Positions 1 through 6,318 of a stretch of DNA of 64,000 bases are shown in pieces. Both the position numbers and the translations under genes were made by a program. The stretch comes from JAVVTR01 sp036653535 (GTDB taxonomy: Bacteria; Bacteroidota; Bacteroidia; Bacteroidales; P3), in assembly GCA_036653535.1 (NCBI GenBank), contig JAVVTR010000010.1, positions 1 through 64,000 on the forward strand, written 5' to 3'. Position 1 is the stretch's first letter. Every line of letters begins with the position of its first letter. The notes below the pieces were generated by a model, which worked only from the letters and a program-made list of their open reading frames with translations, did no database searches and was not told the DNA's origin.

Positions 1-108
1 CTTATATCTGATTTCTATTCGTCAGGTCAGACTTTTGCCGCCAGCTTCCTTCAGATTCCACATCACTATGGACACCCTTGCTATTGGCTAGACGATTCCC
101 ACTATTAG
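1..108 (+). other. Open-ended ORF fragment at left edge, possible mobile-element remnant
   Basis: A reading frame enters from the left edge and stops at the TAG at 106-108, giving 35 residues that include the stretch FLQIPHHYGHPC. The DNA that follows (about 85-155) has a phrase, roughly GGGACTTGCACCC, then CATGCTGAGCGTAC, that I loosely associate with a recurrent Bacteroidetes repeat near mobile elements. I cannot name the family. There is no visible start and too little sequence to decide whether this is protein coding or the end of a repeat element. Confidence 0.25.
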
Positions 109-158
109 GGTTCGTTAGGGACTTGCACCCATGAGATTACGTACATGCTGAGCGTACA

Positions 159-197
159 AAAAGAGGGTGTTCACTTACAAAGTGAACACCCTCTTTT
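159..197 (-). terminator. Strong hairpin terminator after the exbB/exbD operon
   Basis: There is a perfect inverted repeat with 17-base arms (159-175 and 181-197) and a very short loop. On the minus strand the stem is followed by a run of T, fitting rho-independent termination about 40 bases after the exbD stop codon. The plus side also has TTTT, so the element may work in both directions and also end the fragment at 1-108. Confidence 0.8.
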
Positions 198-235
198 GGT
201 ATAGACGGTTAAACCATCCTGCTAAATTTTCAGCA

Positions 236-712
236 TTAATTATTTTTCTTACGGTCTATCCCTTTAGCAGAAGAATAATTAATTTTCAATGCTCCTACTT
301 TTCTCAATTCTTGCTTTACATCGGAAACGATGCCCATTTTAACCGTTTTGTCTACTTTTAAAGAAGTGGTAAGCAAAGGACGGTCTACTTCATCGCGTGA
401 TAAGCGTTCTTCTTCGATATAAGCCGGTATTTCTGCAATGTTAGCCATTTGGTCGTTAAGCTGAATACGTGGTTCTGTGCCATATTTATGAGCTTCTATG
501 GGTGGGCCAATATAAATATAACTAACTAATGCTTTCTTCTCCAATTTCTGAACTTCTGTAGCTACAGGTGGGGCTATCTTTACAAACAACGTACTTTGAC
601 GCATAGTAGTAATAACCATGAAGAAAAACAATAACATAAAAATAATATCCGACATAGAACCGGTATTAATTTCCGGTGTTTCTTTTTTTGCGCCTTTATT
701 AAATTTACCCAT
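236..712 (-). CDS. exbD: ExbD/TolR-family biopolymer transport protein
   Basis: This 158-residue protein is a partner of the ExbB-type proton channel and transmits inner-membrane proton-motive force to outer-membrane transport through TonB-like proteins. A short cytoplasmic N-terminus carries the family signature MSDIIF, with the conserved Asp at the edge of a single membrane helix (about residues 20-40). A periplasmic domain follows. Its ATG overlaps the TAA of the preceding exbD by one base, so translation is probably coupled. It is the last gene of a four-gene minus-strand operon that ends at the hairpin at 159-197. Two different ExbD proteins with one ExbB is a common Bacteroidales arrangement. 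The transported substrate cannot be told from sequence. Confidence 0.9.
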   Translation of the reverse strand: MGKFNKGAKKETPEINTGSMSDIIFMLLFFFMVITTMRQSTLFVKIAPPVATEVQKLEKKALVSYIYIGPPIEAHKYGTEPRIQLNDQMANIAEIPAYIEEERLSRDEVDRPLLTTSLKVDKTVKMGIVSDVKQELRKVGALKINYSSAKGIDRKKNN

Positions 713-1293
713 TATTTCGTTCCTCCTACTTTTACACTCGATGGTTCCGCCTCGGAAATACTAACCGGAATTGCTTTTTGAATAGCTTCTTTTTGGTTTT
801 CATTCGTTAAATCATCGAACTTAGCCCCAAATCTTTCCAAAGACAAATCATCGCGCAATTCATGAACAGCGGCTGCTAATTCATTTTGTACTCTGATATA
901 CATATCATAAGAAGTACCTCGGTCGTTCTTAAGCGAAATAACTCCTTTAGAAACAGGTATACTCCCCAAAAGAGGAATTTCCTTCACTGTCATTTCTGAC
1001 TTATTAGGGTCATCACCAGGATTTTCCAAGAAATCTTTGGCTTGTGCACGTAACATAGATATATCTATATTTTGATCCTGCACACGCAACTCATCCTTAA
1101 AACTAACTAAGACTTTAAATACGTTTCTTGCGTGTATTTCAGGCTTAGGTGCATTAGGAGGAAGTGGTGGCGGTAATTTACGCGCTATACCTAAATCTGT
1201 ATCTATCGATGAGGTTAACAAGAAAAAGGTTAACAACAAAAATGAAATATCAGACATTGACCCCCCATTCACAGAAGGCATTTTCTTCGGCAT
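712..1293 (-). CDS. exbD: ExbD/TolR-family biopolymer transport protein (second copy)
   Basis: This is a second ExbD homologue of about 193 residues. The conserved MSDISF motif, with the proton-pathway Asp, comes just before a single membrane helix, followed by a proline-rich stretch (KLPPPLPPNAPKPE) and a periplasmic domain. An ATG at 1329 would overlap the upstream gene by 32 bases. I prefer the ATG at 1293 because it lies just after the upstream stop and keeps the short lysine-rich N-terminus usual for ExbD. The gene lies between the small membrane-protein gene and the last exbD, with a one-base overlap to the latter. It probably forms a mixed channel complex with the ExbB at 1655-2482 and the other ExbD. 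Confidence 0.88.
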   Translation of the reverse strand: MPKKMPSVNGGSMSDISFLLLTFFLLTSSIDTDLGIARKLPPPLPPNAPKPEIHARNVFKVLVSFKDELRVQDQNIDISMLRAQAKDFLENPGDDPNKSEMTVKEIPLLGSIPVSKGVISLKNDRGTSYDMYIRVQNELAAAVHELRDDLSLERFGAKFDDLTNENQKEAIQKAIPVSISEAEPSSVKVGGTK

Positions 1294-1297
1294 ATTT

Positions 1298-1636
1298 TTA
1301 CTTTTTAAATGGTCGTGAAAGTTCGGCACCCAACAAGGTTAAAACGGTTATGCCAAACAAAATATAAAAGGAAATTAAACCACTTCCAATTAATCTGGAA
1401 GATCCGTAGTTAGCACCTGTTTTTTCAAAAATAAGCTCACTCACATTGGTGGGTGAAGCTATGACATACGAGATTCCAAAAATCACAATAAATGCGATTA
1501 AGGCATACAACGTAGCTTTGTTATTACGAATGTTTTGGGCAAATTGCTTTACGGAAAAGCCAACCAAAACAATTAATGCAACAACAAATAACGCGTATGT
1601 GACGTACATACCTATGGTTATTAATGTGTTTTCCAT
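1298..1636 (-). CDS. Small inner-membrane protein in the exbB/exbD operon
   Basis: This 112-residue protein has three hydrophobic stretches at about residues 5-30, 39-60 and 85-106, so it is probably an integral membrane protein. I recognise it only as the small protein often found between ExbB and ExbD genes in Bacteroidales; its function is not known to me. It lies 18 bases after exbB and directly before the first exbD on the same strand, so it is almost certainly co-transcribed. A role as an accessory subunit or assembly factor of the ExbB/ExbD complex is inference from position only. Confidence 0.75.
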   Translation of the reverse strand: MENTLITIGMYVTYALFVVALIVLVGFSVKQFAQNIRNNKATLYALIAFIVIFGISYVIASPTNVSELIFEKTGANYGSSRLIGSGLISFYILFGITVLTLLGAELSRPFKK

Positions 1637-1654
1637 TATTTTATTACTACCTTT

Positions 1655-2482
1655 CTATTTATTATGAGAACGGGTATATTTAACCAATATATCCATAAAG
1701 GAAATAGAAGCATCTTCCATATTGTTAACCAAAGATTCTATTTTAGAACTCAAATAATTATAAAAAACTTGAATTAAAATAGCTACAATAAGACCAAATA
1801 CCGTAGTTAACAAAGCAACTTTCATACCTCCCGCAACAACGGTCGGAGAAATATCACCGGCAGCTTCAATATCATCAAAAGCTTGAACCATCCCAACTAC
1901 TGTACCCAAGAACCCAAGCATAGGAGCAACAGCAATAACAAATGCAATCCAAGATAAATTCTTTTCTAAACGTCCCATGGCAACACCACCATAAGAAACA
2001 ATAGATTTTTCAATCATTTCTACCCCTTCATCGGAACGTTCCAATCCTTGGTAGAAAATACTGGCAACAGGACCACGGGTATTACGACAAACTTCTTTAG
2101 CTGCATCAATTCCACCATTACTCAAAGCTTCTTCTACTTTTTTAAGAAGTTTCTCCGTATTAGTTGTGGCTAAATTCAAATAAATAATACGCTCAATAAC
2201 TAAGGTAAGACCTAAAATTAATACAATTAAAATAGGAGTCATCCACAAAGGGCCCCCTTCTATAAATTTTTCTTTTAAAACCTGATGAAAAGTTTTGGAT
2301 TCTGCAACCATTTCGGTGGCAGTTGCAGCAGTTGCAGCTTGGTCATCAACAGCAGGAGCAGTAGTATCTACTTGTTGTTCTGTCATTGCGGTGTTAGCTG
2401 TGTCTTCTTGAGCCATCGCAAAGTTAGTGGCCCCCAAACTTAGCACAACACCTATGGAAAGTAATGCAATTAGTTTTTTCAT
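1655..2482 (-). CDS. exbB: ExbB/TolQ/MotA-family proton channel protein
   Basis: This 275-residue channel subunit uses proton-motive force to drive TonB- or Tol-type energy transduction with ExbD. It has an N-terminal hydrophobic signal-like segment (about 1-24), an Ala/Thr-rich linker (25-62), a membrane helix near 78-100, a cytoplasmic loop, and two C-terminal helices carrying the family motif LGFLGTVVGMVQAF. The extra signal-like segment and linker are typical of Bacteroidales members rather than of E. coli ExbB. It is the first gene of the operon exbB, small membrane protein, exbD, exbD. The product could power the TonB receptor at 16850-19366, although such channels usually serve many receptors. 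Confidence 0.92.
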   Translation of the reverse strand: MKKLIALLSIGVVLSLGATNFAMAQEDTANTAMTEQQVDTTAPAVDDQAATAATATEMVAESKTFHQVLKEKFIEGGPLWMTPILIVLILGLTLVIERIIYLNLATTNTEKLLKKVEEALSNGGIDAAKEVCRNTRGPVASIFYQGLERSDEGVEMIEKSIVSYGGVAMGRLEKNLSWIAFVIAVAPMLGFLGTVVGMVQAFDDIEAAGDISPTVVAGGMKVALLTTVFGLIVAILIQVFYNYLSSKIESLVNNMEDASISFMDILVKYTRSHNK

Positions 2483-2528
2483 GATAATTGAACGGTTTAA
2501 ATTATGTTTATTTCTTTTTTATCGTTGC

Positions 2529-2615
2529 GGAGAGATAGGGATTCGAACCCCAGAAGCGCTTTTGGCGCTTACACACTTTCCAGGCGTGCGCCTTCGACCA
2601 CTCGGCCATCTCTCC
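2529..2615 (-). tRNA. tRNA-Ser (anticodon GGA)
   Basis: The 87-base minus-strand sequence folds as a class II tRNA. The acceptor arms GGAGAGA and TCTCTCC pair perfectly, the D arm carries GCCGAGTGG, and the anticodon loop reads CTGGAAA, giving anticodon GGA. There is a long variable arm (AGCGCC/AGCGCT region), as expected for tRNA-Ser, and the T arm contains GGTTCGAATCC. It decodes UCC and UCU. The 3' CCA is not encoded. It lies between asparaginase and exbB, all on the minus strand. Confidence 0.97.
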
Positions 2616-2749
2616 TTTTTTTTATTGAAACTCAATAAAATATCTAATATTTTCCCTATTTTTTTGAACTTTACACATGGGTTTCGGGGCGCTAATTTAC
2701 GATTTTTTTTTAAACTAAAAAGTTCTTTGAACAAATTTCTTACGAAATA

Positions 2750-3787
2750 CTAAGAGGTCATCTCTCCTCTTAGGGAGGAAGACAATAGTTTGCACACTTC
2801 CGAAAAAGATAAATCTAAGCCCAGCAAATACATCATTTTAGTTACAGCAGATTCTGTAGTTATGTCTTTCCCGCTCACCACTCCTATTTCTCTTAAACGG
2901 CTACTTGCCGCATATTTCCCCATTTCCACACTTCCATCCGCACATTGGGTTACGTTTAATATAGGAATTCCTCTTTTTATCGCATCTTCTAACTCAGCAA
3001 TAAAAGCATCGGAAGTGGGCGCATTCCCAGAGCCATAGGTTTCCAAAACTACTCCCTTTAAATTTTCTATATGTAGCATGGCATTTAACACCTTGGGGGT
3101 CATACCAGGATACACCTTGATAATAATAACCTGTGTTTCTAAATGAGAATGTACTATCAGTGCTTGCTTTTTTGCACACAAACAACGATAATCCGATAAA
3201 GTCCATTTTACGTGTACGCCCACTTTAGCTACCGCAGGAAAATTAGCAGAAATAAAGGCAGTAAAATTTTCTGCACTAAACTTAGTAATTCTATTTCCTC
3301 TAAATAATTTACTTCCAAAACACACACAAACTTCTCTCACCATAGGCTCCCCGCAACTATCCACAGCAGAAGCCATTTCAAACGCATTGATTAAATTATC
3401 TTTTCCATCGCTACGCAACACACCTATAGGAAGTTGAGAGCCGGTAAGTATAAGCGGCTTTTGTAAATTTTCGAGCATAAAACTTAAGGCAGAGGCCGTA
3501 TATGCCATGGTATCGGTTCCATGCAAAACCACAAAACCATCAAAATTGGCGTCGTTTTTCTCTATTACTTGGGCAATGTGTATCCACCCATCAGGGCCCA
3601 TATCCGATGAATCTATAAGGGTTTGAAAGCAGTAAGATTCTATAAAAATGTCCAAACTCCGCAATCCCGGCACAGCCTCCATAAGATTTTCGAAATTAAA
3701 AGGAGATAAGGCTCCCGTTTCCGAATCTTGCACCATACCTATGGTTCCACCGGTATAAATAATTAGAATTCTTCGTTTTTTGGACAT
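2750..3787 (-). CDS. ansA: L-asparaginase, type I (cytoplasmic)
   Basis: This enzyme hydrolyses L-asparagine to aspartate and ammonia. The 345-residue protein has no signal peptide, matching cytoplasmic type I enzymes. Both active-site signatures are present: YTGGTIGM at residues 11-18, with nucleophilic Thr15, and HGTDTMAYTASAL near residue 90, supplying the second catalytic Thr-Asp pair. The start is well placed directly before the first strand. A TAnnTTTG element on the minus strand (TACATTTG at 3811-3818) lies about 25 bases upstream. It is divergent from tryptophanase. Together with the omega-amidase further on, the region is rich in ammonia-releasing amino-acid enzymes. Confidence 0.93.
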   Translation of the reverse strand: MSKKRRILIIYTGGTIGMVQDSETGALSPFNFENLMEAVPGLRSLDIFIESYCFQTLIDSSDMGPDGWIHIAQVIEKNDANFDGFVVLHGTDTMAYTASALSFMLENLQKPLILTGSQLPIGVLRSDGKDNLINAFEMASAVDSCGEPMVREVCVCFGSKLFRGNRITKFSAENFTAFISANFPAVAKVGVHVKWTLSDYRCLCAKKQALIVHSHLETQVIIIKVYPGMTPKVLNAMLHIENLKGVVLETYGSGNAPTSDAFIAELEDAIKRGIPILNVTQCADGSVEMGKYAASSRLREIGVVSGKDITTESAVTKMMYLLGLDLSFSEVCKLLSSSLRGEMTS

Positions 3788-3810
3788 GTTTTGATTTTTT
3801 TTGCAAAGCG

Positions 3811-3818
3811 CAAATGTA
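3811..3818 (-). promoter_or_regulatory. Possible -7 element for asparaginase
   Basis: On the minus strand this reads TACATTTG, matching the Bacteroidetes -7 consensus TAnnTTTG. It lies 24 bases upstream of the asparaginase start. I see no TTTG at the expected -33 distance, so the call rests on one box. Confidence 0.4.
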
Positions 3819-3841
3819 CAAAAAAATCAAAATATTTATCT

Positions 3842-3849
3842 TATCTTTG
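3842..3849 (+). promoter_or_regulatory. Probable -7 element for tnaA
   Basis: This reads TATCTTTG, an exact match to the Bacteroidetes -7 consensus, about 120 bases before the preferred tnaA start. The implied leader is roughly 115 bases. A clear -33 TTTG is not seen at the usual distance. Confidence 0.5.
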
Positions 3850-3970
3850 CAGGGCTATATTCCTTATTGGCACAATTTAGAGACTATCTATGCTAAGACA
3901 GCCCCTAAAACGAGCCTCTTTAGCGGGTTTCCTTTTAAACAAAACTATAATTACACAAAAATATAAAACC

Positions 3971-5344
3971 ATGAATTTACCTTTTGCAGAATCCTATCGG
4001 ATTAAAATGGTGGAATCTATCCACCGCAGTACACGTGAAGAACGTGAAAAATGGATCAAAGATGCCAAATACAATTTGTTCAGTCTTTCCTCCGATGAAG
4101 TTTTCATAGATTTGCTTACAGATTCCGGAACTGGTGCCATGAGCGACAAGCAATGGGCTGCCATGATGGTTGGAGATGAAAGCTATGCAGGAGCCCGCTC
4201 CTTTGCCAATATGAAAAACACCATTAAAAAAATTATTGGCTTTGATTACGTCTTACCAACCCACCAAGGACGCGCCGCAGAAAATGTACTCTTTTCTGCT
4301 TTGGTAAAAGCCGGCAATGTGGTTCCCGGAAATTCTCATTTCGATACCACTAAAGGACATATAGAATATCGTAAAGCAATAGCTTTAGATTGTACTATAG
4401 ATGAAGCGGCTAATACACAATTAGAAATACCTTTTAAAGGAAATTTAGATCCAAATAAATTGGAAAAAGCCTTGGTAGAACACAAAGGAAATATCCCATT
4501 TGTTATTGTAACAGTCACCAACAATACTGCCGGAGGACAACCCGTATCCATGCAAAACATCAAAGAGGTAAGTGCTTTATGCAAAAAACACGGAGTTCCT
4601 GTTGTTTTCGATTCTGCTCGTTTTGCAGAAAATGCTTATTTCATAAAAACTCGCGAAAAAGGGTATGAAAATAAAACGATTAAAGAAATCGTAAAAGAAA
4701 TGTTTACCCATGCGGATGCCATGACCATGAGTTCTAAAAAAGATGCCATAGTAAACATGGGTGGTTTTATAGCCACAAACAAAAAAGAATGGTATGAGGC
4801 CGCTATCATGTTTAACATTATGTACGAAGGTTATTTAACCTACGGAGGAATGTCGGGTCGTGATATGAATGCTTTGGCACAAGGTTTAGACGAAGGTACG
4901 GAATTTTCTACTTTGGAAACCCGTATCAAACAAGTGGCATATTTAGGACAACGTTTAGATGAATTTGGTATTCCTTACCAACGTCCTTCTGGTGGCCATG
5001 CAATTTTCGTAGATGCAAAAAAAATGTTACCTAATCTTCCCAAAGAACAATTTGCTGCACAAACATTGGGAGTGGAATTGTATTTGGAAGCCGGTGTTCG
5101 CGGAGTAGAAATTGGAGCTATTTTAGCCGACCGCGACCCTATTACCAAAATAAATCGCTATCCTGAATTGGAATTACTACGTCTTGCCATTCCTCGTCGT
5201 ACTTACACCAACAATCACATGGATGTGGTAGCAGTTGCTCTAAAAAATGTTTTTGACAGACGTGAATCTATTACTAAAGGTTATAAAATCGTAAAAGAAT
5301 TGCCTATTATGCGCCATTTTACGATTGAATTAGAAAAATGCTAA
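3971..5344 (+). CDS. tnaA: Tryptophanase (L-tryptophan indole-lyase)
   Basis: This PLP-dependent beta-eliminating lyase converts tryptophan to indole, pyruvate and ammonia in the cytoplasm. An upstream ATG at 3890 is in frame, but the family N-terminus (MNLPFAESYRIKMVE) starts at 3971, giving 457 residues. Visible landmarks are LTDSGTGAMSDKQWA, PTHQGRAAEN, NNTAGGQPVSM, FDSARFAENA, and the PLP lysine at residue 257 in SSKKDAIVNMGG. The segment ILADRDP near the C-terminus follows tryptophanase rather than tyrosine phenol-lyase, whose equivalent region reads IISAGR. From memory it resembles the Porphyromonas enzyme closely. Indole made here may act as a signal. The gene stands alone, ends at a strong terminator and has a long leader that could hold regulation. 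Confidence 0.93.
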   Translation: MNLPFAESYRIKMVESIHRSTREEREKWIKDAKYNLFSLSSDEVFIDLLTDSGTGAMSDKQWAAMMVGDESYAGARSFANMKNTIKKIIGFDYVLPTHQGRAAENVLFSALVKAGNVVPGNSHFDTTKGHIEYRKAIALDCTIDEAANTQLEIPFKGNLDPNKLEKALVEHKGNIPFVIVTVTNNTAGGQPVSMQNIKEVSALCKKHGVPVVFDSARFAENAYFIKTREKGYENKTIKEIVKEMFTHADAMTMSSKKDAIVNMGGFIATNKKEWYEAAIMFNIMYEGYLTYGGMSGRDMNALAQGLDEGTEFSTLETRIKQVAYLGQRLDEFGIPYQRPSGGHAIFVDAKKMLPNLPKEQFAAQTLGVELYLEAGVRGVEIGAILADRDPITKINRYPELELLRLAIPRRTYTNNHMDVVAVALKNVFDRRESITKGYKIVKELPIMRHFTIELEKC

Positions 5345-5361
5345 TTTTTATGTTCTCCACT

Positions 5362-5399
5362 AAAAAAGCGACTCTGTATAATACAGTGTCGCTTTTTTA
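5362..5399 (+). terminator. Rho-independent terminator after tnaA
   Basis: A nearly perfect hairpin pairs AAAAAAGCGAC with GTCGCTTTTTT around an inner CTGTAT/ATACAG stem, ending in a T run. It begins about 18 bases after the tnaA stop. Confidence 0.9.
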
Positions 5400-5475
5400 T
5401 ATTATCAGCCTGCTCACCATTATAGTAACAGTAAGATAATGATGGTTTTAACAAACCCTTATAAGCAAAATAGTC

Positions 5476-6318
5476 ATGGATAATCTTATACTTACTCTTC
5501 TACAGTCAAATATAGCTTGGAAGCAAGTAGAGGCTAATTTACTACATTATCAAGCTATGATTCTACACGCAATACACACAGCTCCAAAAGAATCCATAAA
5601 AAGCAGCCCTCATATATTTCTTTTACCAGAAATGTTTGCCACCGGTTTTTGCACAGATACACCCTGTGCCGAAGTTTACCAAGGACCCGTTTTTCAATGG
5701 ATGCAAAACTTAGCCATAAAAAACCACATCTCTATCGCTGGCAGCGTGGCTACCTTCAATGAAAACAAACAAATGGTGAATCGTTTTTTGTGGTTTAGAT
5801 CGGATGGTTCTCCTGTTTTTTATGATAAACGACATTTATTCTGTATGGGAGGGGAAGATCATTTTTTTTCTAAGGGAGAAGATTGTATAAACGTAGAGGA
5901 ATACGGTTGGAAATTCCGCCTTAACATTTGCTACGACCTAAGATTCCCCTTGTGGAGTCGCAATTTTTATAATGAAAAAGAAGATACTTACGATTATGAC
6001 GCATTAGTATATGCCGCCTCTTGGCCCAATTCCCGTATTCACATATGGAATACCCTCCTCGCAGCCAGAGCCATAGAAAACATGGCCTATTGTATAGGGG
6101 TTAATCGAGTAGGAAAAGACCCTCAAGAAACTCTTCATGGTGGTTCCTCCCAAATAATCAATGCTAAAGGCGAAATTATAGCAAAAGCATCCTCACAAAA
6201 CGAAGAAATTCTTACCACCTATTTAAGCAAATCCGAATTAAAGCAATTCCGACAAAAATTTCCAGTAGCTAATCATTGGGATGTTCCTTTGAACCAAAAT
6301 TTTACAAACCATATTTAG
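5476..6318 (+). CDS. Omega-amidase of the nitrilase superfamily (YafV/Nit2-like)
   Basis: This carbon-nitrogen hydrolase is predicted to deamidate alpha-keto acids such as alpha-ketoglutaramate or alpha-ketosuccinamate, releasing ammonia. The 280-residue protein shows the full Glu-Lys-Cys triad: Glu52 in LPEMFATGF, Lys118 in YDKRHLF and Cys152 in NICYDLRFPLWSRN. The LPEMFATGF and SWPNSR phrases are typical of the omega-amidase branch rather than true nitrilases. There is no signal peptide. The next gene's annotated start lies inside its 3' end. Its location near asparaginase and tryptophanase fits amino-acid nitrogen metabolism, but the substrate is inferred from the subfamily. Confidence 0.87.
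   Translation: MDNLILTLLQSNIAWKQVEANLLHYQAMILHAIHTAPKESIKSSPHIFLLPEMFATGFCTDTPCAEVYQGPVFQWMQNLAIKNHISIAGSVATFNENKQMVNRFLWFRSDGSPVFYDKRHLFCMGGEDHFFSKGEDCINVEEYGWKFRLNICYDLRFPLWSRNFYNEKEDTYDYDALVYAASWPNSRIHIWNTLLAARAIENMAYCIGVNRVGKDPQETLHGGSSQIINAKGEIIAKASSQNEEILTTYLSKSELKQFRQKFPVANHWDVPLNQNFTNHI

Noticed and set aside
2519..2734. Minus-strand ORF of 71 codons around the tRNA gene
   Set aside because: It runs straight through the tRNA-Ser sequence, and its protein is only the translation of the tRNA and flanking spacer.
3890..3970. In-frame extension of tnaA to an upstream ATG
   Set aside because: The 27 added residues do not match the family N-terminus, which begins exactly at the ATG at 3971.
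3971..5344. Tyrosine phenol-lyase instead of tryptophanase
   Set aside because: The C-terminal ILADRDP region and overall wording follow tryptophanase; phenol-lyases have IISAGR-type sequence there.
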